Notes: generated by a model from the letters alone, not told the origin. A DNA stretch of 64,000 bases from Megascapheus bottae (GCA_024803745.1 JANJXV010000004.1:42403358-42467357); one strand, 5' to 3'. Numbered from the stretch's first letter, positions 1 to 13,035 are shown. Numbers and translations: made by a program.

Positions 1-67
1 TTAATACTCTTAGAAAACTGAGCCAGAAGTGTAGTAAAGCAAAGAAAGAGCAGAAAAACAATCCCAA

Positions 68-337
68 CAAATCTGGTTAACTTTTTTCTTTCCCTTTGGC
101 AGCCATGGGGCTCGAACTCGGGATTTGGGCACTGTACCTATGCTCTTCAGCTCAAGGCTAGCACTCTACCACTCGAGCTACAGCACAACTTCCAGTTTTC
201 TGCTGGTTAGTTGGAGATGAGACTCACAGACTTTCATGCCCGGGCTGGTTTTGAACCAAGATCCTCAGATCTCAGCCTCCTGAGTAGCTAGAATTGCAGG
301 CATGAGTCACCAGCATCTGATCAAATCTGGTTAACTT
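68..337 (-). mobile_element. B1/tRNA-like composite SINE with 16-bp TSD
   Basis: Read on the minus strand this is a dimeric SINE: a B1-like left half (tactcaggaggctgagatct) followed by a tRNA/ID-like right half (gctcgagtggtagagtgcta, then gagttcgagccccatgg as a B-box-like segment) and an A-rich tail. The insertion (about 84-321) is bounded by an exact 16-bp direct repeat, caaatctggttaactt, at 68-83 and 322-337. This is the hallmark of L1-mediated insertion. The near-perfect duplication suggests a fairly recent copy. Confidence 0.9.
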
Positions 338-3300
338 TAATGGAGAGCTGAAGAGGGATGGAGAGCTGAAGAGGATAGTCAGGAGATATCAGACATGATG
401 CAAAACACCATCTGAACTCATCAGGGCCTAATTGGGGTCATGGCCACAGGGCAGGGTCACAAGGAGCTCGAGTTTTGTGATATGGCGCTCAGGAGCTCAC
501 TCATGGAATGGCAGGTCTAGTAATCTATTGTCCAAATCCATACTCCTGCTTCTAGAAATTCCACCATACCCTTTGCTTGGGGGTGGGACTTCACCTTCAT
601 CCATTGAGAAGACAAGATGGCCCCCATTTAAACCCAATTCTCTATTCTCCACCACGTTGCCAAGGTAATGTCAGTTAAAGCCAGTATTCTTATTTCAACA
701 ACTGCAGTTAGAAAATTGTGCCCTTTTCTGTGGCTTGCTGACTCAGGCCAAGAGGTTTATACATAATAGGGCTCAGAGACTGCCTCACTACAGGCTGCAT
801 AGGGATAGATGACAGACTCAGGTGGAGAATTACCCATCCTTTAACCTCCATAGGGAAATCAGTCTGGAACTGACATGTATTCATTCCTTGATGGCTAGCT
901 AGATGTAACCATTTACATCAGTTAAAATTTAATTAAATTTTTTTTAAAAAGTCATAGCCAAACCAAAAAAATCAGGAAAACATAGATCACATAAAATTAC
1001 CCAGTCCTTACTAAATTCCAAACAGCTAAAAAAATGTAGAAATTAAATGAATATTTCACAACATAACAGCCCATATAAAAAATATCGTAAAGCACATACA
1101 TTTTCCAAGCAAGGAATAGATGGGTACCTTGCTTTTTATTTGGGTTCTGCTTATTCAACTCACATACTTTTAAATAATTTATCTCCAGTTTCTAAAAATA
1201 TGGCCTTTATTCTTTAGTCTTAATCCTGTTTTTCATTCATAGGAAAGTGATATTTTTATGGGCCACTGAAGCTTATATACCATTGAGTGACATTTAGATA
1301 CTATAGTTATTTCCATGTGAAGAGAATTAATCGCTTCAGGAAGGCATCTCAGATTCTTCCTTTTGTTCTGGGCCCATCATTTAAAAGCTCCAATCCATTT
1401 CCTTCCAAAAGAGCACACCCTTCCAAAGTATTTCCAAAATTAATTGGGAGCATTTCTCATTAAGAACCAACGTGATATTTCATTTACTGGGATAGTCAAC
1501 CAACATGTTTTTATGCTTTAACTTAATGTTTATAAGAAATAAATGTACTTGACTCATAAAATAATGAAAATATTGAGTATAACATTGTATGAGAAAGCCA
1601 TTAAATTTTTGGACATATGGCAAATGAGAAATATACAATATCATAGTCATGAGAAGTGGGCTAGAACTCATATAGATTCAATTGAAATAGTTTTAGGGAT
1701 TAAGTAGCTCAGGTTGATGCTGTATAAACATTTATTCTACTTTATTTTTTCATTGTTTAATTTTCAGTCCTGGACTGGAGATCTCTTTCCTTTCTCTTTT
1801 CTTCAGTAAAACTCTGACTTTCTTCAGGCAATGGTATCCAAGCTGGGTACCATCTTTCTTCCTCTGTCATTCTCTTTTCTTCTCTCCTCCCCTCCCTCTT
1901 TGCTCTCTCTGCAACAATGCAGCCATTATGGATGGTGAAACTGAAAGAATATTAACAATCCTGGGAATGGTTCGGATATTTTCCCCCCAGAATTTTAAGG
2001 ATTTTTTTTTCCTTTTGTGTCTCCTAGTCTTTGGCAAAGATTCATAACAGATAGTAAATGGTTCTCTAAAAAAACAATTGTTGGTTGATAATTGTGAGTG
2101 GATCTGCTCCTCCCTGGATTTGTTTCAAATTTCCATAGTGCAGAAAGGCCAGTGTTCCAATCTGAATTAAATTGGCACGGCGTGCAGCGTTCTCTGCCAC
2201 AGAGACTCCTGGGATCTCTTTGTCTGCCTACTTACCTTTTGGTATCAGTTTTATAACTGTGATGACTAAGCTCTGTTGGCAAATTTAATATAACTGAGAT
2301 GATAAGATTAAGAAAAGGAGGGGGGAACCAATGGAAAGAGATTCCGTTTTGGTGATGAAAGCCCCAAAGGAAACTCAGATTCAGCATGAGCCACGTCTCC
2401 TTGTTACTATTCAGCTCTTAGGTAAATGACAGCGGTGGGATGCTTGACACAAAGAGTGGTAGGAGGTGGTGGACATCATTCTCATCATTAAGGCAGGAGA
2501 CAAACACAGTGGAATAAGCGAGGGTTTGGTCCTCTGTTTCAGGAGCCGATGAGCCTAACGTGCCTGCTTCTGACAATTGAATACATCAGGTTGCACAAAT
2601 TATAGGCTTTTACAGAGAGAATGTTTGTGTAAGATCAAGGTTTTTAATATGACTTTCTTCTGGTGACAATTATCAGTTTGAAGGATTGTATTATACATTG
2701 TGGGACGAGGGCACAATTTCAGGTCACTGAGTTCTTAGGGGTTTGCTATGCTGGAGCCATCCTGTGTAGGAAAATGCATGCCTGATTTAAAGACAAAACT
2801 GAAGGCAGACATACATTTTTAGAGGAAGAAAAAGAGGAGGTGGGAACAAGCTTTTAAGACTTTAATCTTGCATGAGTATTATGGGGGAAAATATAGGTAG
2901 CCCAAAGAGACAAAAACTAACGACATATCCTATTTACATCTTGTCTTTTAAAACATAATTACTTTGTATTCAGTTATTTTGGAACAGGAATATTTTTACA
3001 TTACCAGCTTCTCATCTCCTAGCCCCTTTCTTCAATTTCAGTGATTGAATATATGTGGATTTCTTGAATGTTTTAAATATTAATTTCTTTGTTGTGATTG
3101 TTTGAAAAGCTTTGAAGCATATGATGCATATGATACAAGCATACTAATAAATTAAAGGTGTTTGTATGGGGAAAGGAGAGGGTGAAAACTGGAGAAACCC
3201 AGGTTTTTTAAAATTTGGTATCATTTGAGTTATAATAAATGATTTTAATGAACAATAAAAAAACAAAGGACATAAATACCAAGCATGCCTAGAAACAGTG

Positions 3301-3350
3301 GTGGGTGAGTATAGCTAAGTATCTGTGTGTGAGTTGTGTGAGTATGTGTT

Positions 3351-3352
<2 letters not shown>
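338..3352. other. Non-repetitive AT-rich stretch, no gene seen
   Basis: No open frame here resembles a known protein; the longest (432-668 +, 78 codons) lacks recognisable motifs. I see no SINE, L1 or LTR structure. A T/C-rich patch lies at about 1740-1910. The segment around 2050-2280 has balanced composition and could be conserved non-coding sequence, but that cannot be judged without alignment. Confidence 0.5.
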
Positions 3353-3392
<40 letters not shown>

Positions 3393-3426
3393 AGAGGGGG
3401 GGAGGAGAGAGAGAGGGGGGGAGGGG
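3353..3426. repeat. (TG)n microsatellite followed by purine-rich G/A tract
   Basis: About 18 TG units (3353-3389) run directly into a G/A-rich block (about 3392-3426). The long minus-strand frame across it is low-complexity (HTHTHT) and not a gene. Confidence 0.95.
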
Positions 3427-3544
3427 AATAAGCAAGAATGTGAGATAAAGTAAGACAGGGAGAAAAGGAGGGAGTATATGGTTAGATTAAATATACTTGG
3501 TTTCAAACAGCCCTAGAGTCCACTTTCCTGCATTAAAACTTTGT

Positions 3545-3970
3545 TCTAAAGCTTTTCTTTTTTTTTCAATTTTTATTTTTTTATTGTAATTAGTAAAAGG
3601 GTTACATAATATTTGCCAGATAGAAGGTGCATTAATTCACATACATTGATACCCTTTCACATCTCTTGGTACCCATTTCCCTCCCCCCCACACCCCCCAC
3701 CGGTCTTGGTTTTCCCCCCTTCCCTATCAAATTTCAAATAACCAAATACAAATAAATTCAATATATCAGATAATGAAGTGAGATACTATAACAATATGAG
3801 ATAACCAAGGGACAGCAAAGGAGATGAGAGACAACATAGTACATTAAGGACAACAATCATTTGTTATATGGCTTTTGTTTCAATATCCTGGAGGTCCTTT
3901 CAATTAGCTTCATACTATATGGCCTTATGTATCAAGATTTTGCTCTATTGCAGATCTAAAGCTTTTCTTT
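3545..3970 (-). mobile_element. 5'-truncated L1 3' end with 16-bp TSD
   Basis: The insertion at 3561-3954 is the reverse complement of the 3' UTR shared by the larger L1 copies at 36.2-36.6 kb and 45.2-45.7 kb: T-rich tail, then attgtaatta, the tract gggttacataatatttgcca, and a C-rich run. It is bounded by exact copies of tctaaagcttttcttt at 3545-3560 and 3955-3970. Only about 390 bp of the 3' UTR was copied, so there is no coding content. Confidence 0.93.
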
Positions 3971-6900
3971 GTGCTGTGTCTATTTGGTTGAATTTTTTCA
4001 TTCTCGCTTTGAAAATTAGTTTCTTATAAATCCTTCACAGTTTTTCCGTTTTGCTATGTAGATATAGTAATGAGGATATGTTTATAGTGGCTTTATTTAC
4101 TTATTTGAAATTTAAAAGCATTGAATTTAAGGTAGGCCAGGAGCATTTGCTTTCAGTCCTTGATGATGAAGCCCAAATTACCTTTTCCTTGGTGCTCCAG
4201 ACAATGTTGAGGCACAGTAAGCAGGCATCCTCTTGTAGTGGGAATACCCTGCCACCCAATAGAGAACCTGTCCCTGTGAATTTGCTTTCCTGGTTGTGTA
4301 CAGCACTTGGTGGTGACGGATGTGACTTTCCTATTCCTTCCTTTTGAATACAATACTGACAATCTGAGACTACTCTGTTTTGGTAGGATCATATCATTGT
4401 ACCGAGGGAAAGTACATTTTTGCACCTTGCAGAATTCAGTATGGCGGTGTGTATTCAAGTACACTGGGAAACAACACAGCTGCAGAACATGGAAGGTCCG
4501 TCCTCTCACAAGGGACCTCCCCCACCCCCACGAGCAAGACCAAGGCAAGACTGACTCTAGCTCAGCAGAACAAGCTTGGGAGGTGATACCACCTAGAGCA
4601 GATGAACTTGTGGAAGCTGCACCTCGCGGTACCGTTAGCATAGAAAACAGAGACCTCATTGTCCACTGGAGGTTACTCAATGCTGTGGTAACTCAGAGAA
4701 TCTTTGGGGGGAAACAAAATACCACTTTACCAGATATTCCATTTAATTCGCATCTCAACATCCCAATAGTGCTTTCATGATTTTGGCTGACTCCTGAGCT
4801 GGATTCGAGGAGTTAGGCTGACCTACACTAAGAAGCAAATCTCATCAGAAAGTGGGATCAAGAGAGAAGCTAATGTCACATGGCCCACACCAGTCTGAAA
4901 AGATTATTCCTAAACATTTTCTTAAAATAACCTTTTCTTAGGATTACCCAAAATGATGGGGAGAAGGATTAACTGGGCCTGAGCTGGGATGATGAGCAAG
5001 CAAAGCAGTAATTAATGGGTTGCAGAGCTGAATAATGCTGTATATGAATGTCGCAGTGCCTTTGGGATTTTGCCCTGGTGATTGCATTTTACCTCCTCTC
5101 ACCTATATTGTTCATAAGATGGGAGAGACACAGTGAAATGTGTCATGTGTCATTGATCACTTGGCACTACTCATATTTTCAGTGGGAGCAAAGACAGCAA
5201 TTCCTTTCAACTGAGCTACAGTATCAGGAAGACTCAGGAGAAATATAACTGCCTTTACGACTCACTTTCTGCCTTTGGTACTATACTCAAATCCAAACAA
5301 ACACTTCCCTAAATAGCAAGTTTGATAATTAAAAAAATACTTTAAAACATAGTGCTCTGTGGTTTTCAGTTAAATGTAAGTCCAACAGGGCAGGAAAGAA
5401 AATCTAATTCATGAATTTTCTTTCATCCCACAAATGGCCTACTACTCATACGTGTCCAGAAACGTGACATCTTCAGGCAATATTTATTAATTTCATTTGA
5501 TCCATATATAACATAAAGTCAGCCTCTTATCTTCTTTGTTTCTGAAATTATATTTTTTCTCCACAAAAATATTGCTAAAGTATATTCCCTTAATTAAAAG
5601 AAGCTCTGTAAGATAAAGATGATTACTTTGAGAGACTGTTGTAACTTTGCCACCATAAAGACAGAGTATGCATTAAACTAATTATCCCCTCTGTTTTCTG
5701 GAAATGGCTTCGCATGGCAGAGAAGAACAGATATTAGACAGACAGCTGGATTGTTTGCTTTTTTTGGCATGACAACAAGCACTAATGTCTCGCAGGAGGC
5801 TGTGCAATGTTCACAAGCTATCCACGGGATGATTTATTTTTATGACTTCCTGACATATGTTATGGGCAGTGGAATGTGATGTCTTCTCTTCTCCCCGTGG
5901 CTTGTTAAGTATTTAAATGAGCAGACAGAATCATGCATCTCCTTCCTCCAGGAGCCCCGTGGGTCATGATTTTTCATTTTTCTCCTTATTGAAATAGACA
6001 AGAATGGAAATGTTTGCAAATGGGGATTTCTTCCTAATTTAGCAAGGTTCAAGAAAGTGCTAACTTCTTTCCAAGTATTATCTCAGAATGCTCTTTGCTC
6101 AGATTTCTTGTCTCACCTCAGACAAGATAGGGAGTCAGAGCCTGGAAGAAGTTTGGTGATCTCTACTTTCTCTACCTGCAATCACAGACTATCATCTCTG
6201 CTCTGATAGACCCATTATGTTGCTGATTTTCCTTTCTAGAACTTCAGAATTGGGGAAAAAATAATAAAACCACCTGGGAGATGGAGGGTCAGAAATATAT
6301 CCTAGTAAGTCAGTGTCAATTAAAAGGGATGACCTGATGCAAATAGCACATCAGTGCCAATTTTGTCATTTAAGAATTTTATGATCAGAAGCAATTACAT
6401 CCACTAGCACCTTGTTTTTATGTGTCTACCCTTCATAGCCTTGGCTAGTAAGTCAGCCAGCACCATAATTTACACTGACATCTAATTTCAGCAGATCTGC
6501 AAGCAATCTAACAGAAGATGGAGATACTGAGAGGAGAGGAGTCCAACTTCATCACTGCAGACATAAAGATTCATTATTTTTGCCAAATTCAAAAGTGAAC
6601 ATTATAAATATCTATGCTTTTCCCCTCTGTTTTGCATATCTCATTACTCGAATTAATTTGTGTTCAAGACAAATGATTTCTGCTTAAAACTAGATGATTA
6701 AACACTTTAGCTGGTTACAGAAAGCAACTAAGGACAGTCGTAACATGGATTTAGCACCTACAGAGATTTTTTTTTCTATTTTAGGGACGTTGCTACAGAG
6801 AGAACAGCCCAATAATCCTTTTCTTGTTTTTAAAGGATTTTCATAAAGGAGGTTATGACAATATTTAGGTTGTCTTACTAGTTCTGTGCAGTTTCTCCTG

Positions 6901-7401
6901 TCTAGAATAGTAATCCCATGTTCATGGTTGTTCGGTAGTTTATTCAAATAATTCGGATTTGATTCATTCCTGGAGAATTAAAATAATAAATAAAATCATG
7001 ATGCTATTTCTGTCCACTTCCATTTGAGAGGCCATCGGATGAGAGGTTAGCTGTGAAGGACTGTGTGCTATAGAACATATACAGTAGAAGCAGGTAGGTG
7101 TTGTTGATTCATGGAGAAAATTCTTTATTGTGGAAGCATCATATGAGTGAAATGCAAAGCATCTACTGATGCCTCTACCTGCTAGATCCCTGGAGTATTA
7201 CCCAGTCATGAAAAACAAAAATATCTCCTAGGGGAAAGTTCTCCTTGTTGAGAGCCACTAGACTGGAGGGAGAGTCAGGAACTAGCAGAATCAGTCTTTT
7301 AAATCGATACTGCCTTAAACACTTATTTTTTGTTCTGTTTAGGTTTCAGACGCAGTAAAGTTCTTTCTACAGTTATAGGAATCATGCCAACATCCTTCTG
7401 G

Positions 7402-7404
<3 letters not shown>
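3971..7404. other. Non-repetitive stretch with two long overlapping frames, no supported gene
   Basis: Between 4153 and 4780 both strands are unusually open: 157 codons on plus (4307-4780) and 175 on minus (4153-4680). Neither translation shows a domain, signal peptide or family resemblance I recognise, and they overlap antisense, so at most one could be real. The rest is AT-rich with no repeat I can name. Parts (about 5680-5860 and 6360-6560) contain homeobox-like TAATTA/TAATTT words, which are also common by chance. Confidence 0.45.

Positions 7405-7449
<45 letters not shown>
7405..7449. repeat. (GT)n microsatellite
   Basis: An uninterrupted run of about 22 GT units abutting an old minus-strand SINE, probably grown from that SINE's A/T-rich tail. 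Confidence 0.97.
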
Positions 7450-7452
<3 letters not shown>

Positions 7453-7740
7453 ATTTGCAGGTACTAGAGTTTGAACTTAGGGCTTCACATTTGCTAAATG
7501 AATGTTCTACACTTTGAACCATACCTCCATTCTCCTTTCTCTGGTTACCTTTGAGATAGAGTCTTGCTTTTGTGCTCAGACCATTGTGGATAGGAATACT
7601 TTATTGTGGGCTTCCCACCATATCTGGGAGGACAGAATGCATGCCACTGTGCCAGGCTCTTTTTTTTTGGCTGAGATTTTGCTCTGGTTGATGTAGGATC
7701 ACCATCTTCTTCATCTCAGCTCTCCAAATAATTGATATAC
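7450..7740 (-). mobile_element. Diverged tRNA-like plus B1-like SINE (B4-like)
   Basis: On the minus strand the tRNA-like segment ends with gccctaagttcaaactctag. It is associated with B1-like words (ggcacagtggcatgcattct and agacaggcttctatctcaaa-type remnants). No TSD is recognisable. The divergence indicates an older rodent SINE than the sharp composite copies nearby. Confidence 0.6.
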
Positions 7741-9392
7741 ATTTTTTCCTTCATATATTTCATCTACAAAAATGAGTTGTGGTTCTGCCATTTGTGGAAA
7801 AATATATCTGATAAAATAATATGGTAGATTAAATTTATTTGAAAATTCTGTTGTTTTCATTAGGAAAATATATAGCTACTAGAGATATATTCTTATTCAC
7901 GATTTCCCTCAGTAATTTCAGGCATACTCAGAACTTTGTACTAAGTTAAACTTTACCTTTTTACTCTCCAATCATCCTTTCTTCTGCTGCGATGGAGTGA
8001 CCCTAGGATCCTTGCACATGGAAAAAGTGTAGTCTATCAATGAGTTACATTCCAGCTGTAGTAGGTTAAAGATTAAGTGTGAGTTGGGGAGTACAAGGCT
8101 GGGTGAGTATTCAATAGGTACAGTTTTATAAGGCGAAAAGATTCTGTAGATGGATGGTAATGAAGTTAGCATGCCATGTGAATGTACTTAATGTCATAAA
8201 CCTGTACATTGAGAAAAGATTAAAAAGGTGATGTTCATGTAATATTAATAGTACTACAACTTACATAAAAGGTTGGTTAGGGCAAGAGGAAAGGAATGAA
8301 GAGGAAGCTTGGGTTGAACAGGTTTGGCTTATGCACTGCTGATAAGCATCCTGGTCCACGGCCCATCTTGTCCGGATTCCCTAACCACAGCATGTTGCTT
8401 CTGCCCTGTCATGATATTATTTCTTCTTTTGAGGAAGATGTAAGACTCAGATGAAAACCTTCTGAGTTATTCTGTCCAGTCCTTTGTGTTTTAAAGCTGT
8501 TGCCATGAGCTTCAGAAAGCACTAGACTTGGTACTCAACACAGATCCCCCACATCATCATCAGGTGCAGATTTCACCTCGTTAGGTTATCACATGTTTTG
8601 GATGCACATTTTGGAGGCTCCTGCTCCCAGGTCTAGTGGATTGTCTTCATTTGTTCTGGGGATTGATCCACAGGAGACATTTAGGGCTGTAGCAGGGGAA
8701 TACTTGGAAACTGACTTCTGCTCACCTGGGTTCCTTAGTGTATAATCTGGCTGCATTCTGACTATGCACAGAACAGCATGCCCACAGAGAGATATGTGCA
8801 AAAGTGACTATGTCCAAGATGGTGTGGGACCAAGAAAGTCAGGGGGATCATGTAGAAATCATGTCTTTGAGATGAGGGATGGGTCAATCAGTTCTCCCTA
8901 CAAGGCCTTACTCTGTCAATATAACTCAAAATTGACTTTATAATCTCAGTAAACTGCCTATTTTAGAGATAAAACATATGGAATCCATATATTCTTTGTT
9001 TTGAGTGGTTAATTAAAAACTATTTTAATTGAGTCGAAATGAAAAGAAAACCACTGGTGTCTAAATGAAGTTCTTTCATTTTTCTTTCAGGATAAGAGTG
9101 GCAAGGCAGATATATAAAGTCATACAAAGTCCCTGAGCACTTTAATCATTTAGACAGGTAGTCAATTTTTTTCAGTATAAGCCAGTGTTTGCCCTTAAAT
9201 TTGCGGATGGGGTTGGTGATCCAGAAGCAACGTCATAATAAAATTCTCTTATCTAAGAGAAAGTGAATAAAACACAGTTAAAGAAACTAAAAGCATGAAG
9301 TGATGCAAGATATCCCAATCAAGTTAATCTTCTGTGATATGCAAACTCGATTACAAAGATGAGGCTTTTAGGTTACTGAAGTGCAAACAATT
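7741..9392. other. Non-repetitive stretch, nothing recognised
   Basis: AT-rich sequence with only short chance frames (up to 70 codons, 8589-8801 minus). No repeat structure, RNA gene or promoter-like CpG cluster is visible. Confidence 0.5.
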
Positions 9393-9600
9393 TTTTTTCC
9401 TGAGGGCAATGTTGGGGGTTTGAATTCAGGGCCTTATGTTTGCTACAAAAAATACTTGATCTATCATACACTCATGCCTCCTTTTTCAATGCTTTAGTTC
9501 TATTTCAGGTGGGGTCTTGCATTAGTTTTTTCTCCAAAGCTGGATCTGGCTCATGATCCTTTTACCTATTATGACAGATGTGATTTGGAGCCAGATGGGA
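9393..9600 (-). mobile_element. Old tRNA-head/B1-like SINE
   Basis: A T-rich start (minus-strand tail) leads into tttgaattcagggccttatg, the complement of a tRNA-derived SINE B-box region, then a pyrimidine-rich linker and a decayed B1-like half containing ggtggggtcttgcatt. No TSD. Boundaries are approximate. Confidence 0.5.
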
Positions 9601-9781
9601 TGCACTCACCCACACTTATTTGTTGTTTGTACACTTTATCCAGGGCAGGTTCTCTTTACATGCTGGAGATGCAACGTTGTGAAATGGTGTGAAACTTCTC
9701 TGTCCTTACGAGATTCATAGACTGTTGGTAGGGATAGATTGTTAGCATGTGGGAAACTAAAAAAAAAAATATATAGTCTTC

Positions 9782-10136
9782 TGTTAGGATTTGTCTCATG
9801 TGGAAGGCTGGTTCATCAGCCTATGATACTGCTAAAAGGGGATGAAACCTTGTAGATAGTAGTAGAGGCTGGTAGAAGGGAGTTTAGCGATGGTGGTGTG
9901 TTCTGGAAAGAGATTTTTGGGACTCCAGCACCTCCTGCCTCTCTGTTTCCTGGCTACCAGGAGATGAGTGGCTTTGGTTTTCCCTACATTCCCCACCTGT
10001 AATTTTCTCACAATGAACCCCCAAATAATGAAGCCCCTGACCTGGAGCTGAGACCTACAAACCCATGAATCAAAATGAATCTTTCTTCTTAAGTTGATTC
10101 TCTTGGGTAGTGTGTTACAGTGGCAGAAAGCTAACA
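9782..10136 (+). mobile_element. Solo ERVL-MaLR-type LTR
   Basis: The 355-bp block begins TGTTAGGATTTG and ends AAGCTAACA, consistent with TG...CA LTR ends. Its last third matches the MaLR pattern: a polyadenylation-type stretch (aatgaatctttcttcttaag) followed by gttacagtggcagaaagcta. Internal words (tgtttcctggctaccaggag, gatgagtggc) fit ORR1/MT/MLT-type LTRs. No second LTR or internal region is present and no 5-bp TSD is preserved, so this is an old solo LTR with no coding capacity. The subfamily is not resolved. Confidence 0.65.
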
Positions 10137-12382
10137 TGGCCAGCTCTCCTTTTACTATTGTACATTAATGTAAATACTGCTACAAGGGGATTTTGAAAAA
10201 GCAACTAAAGAACCTTAAAACAGGGAATGTACTGGATCCCTGAGTGAGCTAGTACCCCAGGAAGCAGGGACATTTCTTAGCTAGAGTCCCAGAGATGTTG
10301 CTGAAAAGGAAGCAGGGACACATGAGGCTGAAGATAGACGACCAGGAAAAGACAGAGTGAAACTGTGGCAAGGACTAGAATTCACACCTATGGCTTTGAG
10401 TTCATCAAAGGAAGGATACTCTGAGCCAGAATGCAGATCAGCCTTTAGAAGCAGAGGCAGAGTTTGACTTCTAGTTGGCTAAAAGGAGCTTGTTTTATAG
10501 TCACATGGAAGTGAATTCTGCTTAGCACTACATTTTAGACTAGTGCTGTCTCTCTTTCTTTCTCTTCCTTCTGAAGAAAAAAATGAAGCAGCTAACATCT
10601 TGATTTCAGCCTCAGAAGAAAACAAAGATCACAAGACTTTTGACCTTCAGAGCATAAATGTGTGTAGTCTTAAGCATCTAATATATTATAATAGCAATAG
10701 GAGACTAGCAGAAAAAATAAACAAGCCAAAAAAGCAAAGTTACTGGTGGATTATGAATGTACAGGAGCAAAAGAAAGGGACATGCACAACAGTAACACTT
10801 GATGTAGCATTTCAAGGGAAGAGTTCACTGAGAGGGAGATGTTTAAGGAAAGACCTTGAGGCCAGTGGTAAGAAATGGTCATGTTTAATTCCTTTTGAAA
10901 ATCCAGCTCTTGCTAACAGGATTTACTCAATGACCGTTTGTGAGAGAGTGCATGCAAGGGAAAGATGTTTTTCACAAGGTTCTCATGAAATGGAAACTCT
11001 GGGATGATAAAACTGCTTGGGGACTTATTTCTCCTTTCCCTGTGAGGAAAGGAGAAAGAGAGTCAGAAAAAGAGGGAGAGAAAGGGAAAGAGAGCATGAG
11101 AGGGAGGAGAACCTTTGAAGTGTCCATTGCCATTTGATTCTATTTGGATATTGTGTCAAGAAATTTTCGGGGTTAAATGACTATCTAAGATTCTGTGGCC
11201 ACAGTGGAACCCTGCTTTTTGCAGGTCTTATTGTTGTTCCTGAAAGAGGGCAGATGAGCATGCATCTTTTAAGAGTTCACATGAGCTGGACAAAGAAACA
11301 TGGTCATTGACCCAGAACCAAACACAAAATACATAGGCAAACCAGACCTTAAGAAATGTGGAATATTAGAAAGACTTGAACACACATGTATGAAAGTTTT
11401 AGAGTATGTGAGACTTAACTGAACTTTGAAAAAATAAAGTCTCAGGTGTGATTTGAGACCTTGACTAAGTATGCAAAGTATTGCAAACAGTCAGCAAGAG
11501 TGCTTCATTTTACCTACAGGAGATAACTAAAGATATTTAGGTTAGTTGGAAGGAGTGCCTGGGGAAATCTCCAGAGGTTTTTATTTATTTTTTATTGGAA
11601 CACCCAAGGGACAAATATACAACCACAGCAGTACTGGATGGTTCCACAAGATGGCAATCATGAGTTAACTCCATTTTTTTTTTCTTTCTTGATAAAAATA
11701 TCCATAAAGTTTACACTTTGGCAGGAAGAAATAAAGAACTATGACTTATGCGTCACTGTCATATTTAGTGTTATATTATCTGTGATGACTTATATCTCCC
11801 CCAGCCTCCATCTCCACTTACAGGTTTTATTAAACATATTATTTCGTAATGCTGAGGGAGTCAGGCTTACAATATTGGGATGGCAAACACCTCTCCTTAC
11901 TCTCACATCTCTGCAATAGGACGTCCATCTTCATGGAAAGCTTGCAGAACATAAGTTCCCCATGGCTCTAATGTCTGAAATGAGATATTGCCTATCCCAA
12001 CCAGTGATCTATAGAAGAAAGCCAGTTGGAAACCTAGTTACCTAATTGTTTCCAAGAAAGGAGGAGGAAACCTGTTTTTTTTTTAAATCCTCCTCTCCCT
12101 AGGATTATTTGTAAGTTTATAATAACATTTGTAAGCTATACAAAATAATCAATACAAGCCAGATTCCATGGCAGCTAAAAAGAAGCATACTTGTCTGTCT
12201 GGTTGTACCTAATGATTCTGAGGGCTACATGTTCTCCAGCATTGAGGAATAAGGATGTGGAACACACTGGGTGCTGTGTGCCTCAAAGGTAATGTGTAAT
12301 TCTAAGAGGAATTTGAACCTTTTGTATTTGATGTGGAATGTAGTCATCTTAAAATTTAGAGGAGGAAATAACACCCTCCATC
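10137..12382. other. Non-repetitive stretch, no supported gene
   Basis: The longest frame (10543-11007 +, 154 codons) starts in a pyrimidine-rich tract and shows no domain or compositional signature of a real exon; a second frame overlaps its end. A purine-rich patch lies at 11040-11110. No named repeat is recognised. Confidence 0.45.
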
Positions 12383-12396
12383 GTGTGTGTGTGTGT

Positions 12397-12487
<91 letters not shown>
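12383..12487. repeat. (GT)n then long (GA)n microsatellite
   Basis: About 15 bp of GT runs into about 90 bp of nearly pure GA. It lies exactly where the A-rich tail of the adjacent minus-strand SINE (12488 onward) should be, so it probably expanded from that tail. Frames across it encode only RERERE-type low complexity. Confidence 0.97.
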
Positions 12488-12490
<3 letters not shown>

Positions 12491-12722
12491 CCCTTGAACT
12501 CAGGGTCTAGGTGCTCTTCTGTTCCTGAGCATTTTTACTCAACGCTAACTCTACCAATTGAGCCACAATGCCACTTCTTGCTTTTGTTTTTCTTTCTAAT
12601 AGTGTTTAATTGGTGACAAGAGACTTCAGGATTTTCATGCCTAGGCTGGCTTCAAACCATGATCCTCTGCTCCCAGCTTCCTGAGTAGCTGGGATTAGAG
12701 CCATAAGCCAATGGTGTACAAC
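12488..12722 (-). mobile_element. B1/tRNA-like composite SINE
   Basis: Complement of the composite SINE: cccttgaactcagggtctag (B-box side), ctaccaattgagccacaatg (A-box side), then ttcctgagtagctgggatta (B1-like half). The tail is replaced by the GA microsatellite. No clear TSD. Confidence 0.8.
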
Positions 12723-12734
12723 TATTTTTCTTTT

Positions 12735-13035
12735 CTGTTATTACTGTAGTTTGAACACTAAAGTTTGTGTTTGCCAGGCAGACATTTTATCACCTGAGCT
12801 AGACCTCCAGTCCTTTTGACTGTGGTGACTTTTGAGACAGGCTCTTATTTTCCTGGGCCAGCCAAGACCTCAGTTCTCCTATTTATGCTTCTTGCCTTAG
12901 TTGGGTGTCAGGTGCATATTACAAAGCCTAACTATAGATTGAGACGGGGTCTTATGATCTTTTTTTGATTTTGCTCTGGCTGGCCTGGAACACTGATCTT
13001 CCTGACACCTTTCCTCCTGCGTAGTTAGAATGTGC
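12735..13035 (-). mobile_element. Older tRNA/B1-like SINE, possibly two stacked B1-like halves
   Basis: A tRNA-like part (atcacctgagctagacctcc complement) is followed by B1-like words twice: gagacaggctcttattttcc near 12834 and gagacggggtcttatgatct near 12940, then ctggcctggaacactgatct. The duplication suggests a B4-like element beside another B1 remnant. Boundaries are approximate. Confidence 0.55.

Noticed and set aside
84..321. tRNA gene based on A-box and B-box-like words in the SINEs
   Set aside because: The tRNA-like parts sit inside dimeric SINEs with A-tails and target-site duplications; no cloverleaf with an intact anticodon arm is evident.
10543..11007. 154-codon plus-strand frame
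   Set aside because: No motif or splice/promoter context; codons look like background AT-rich sequence. Kept only as a note in the region entry.
12271..12616. RERERE-type frames
   Set aside because: Microsatellite translation only.
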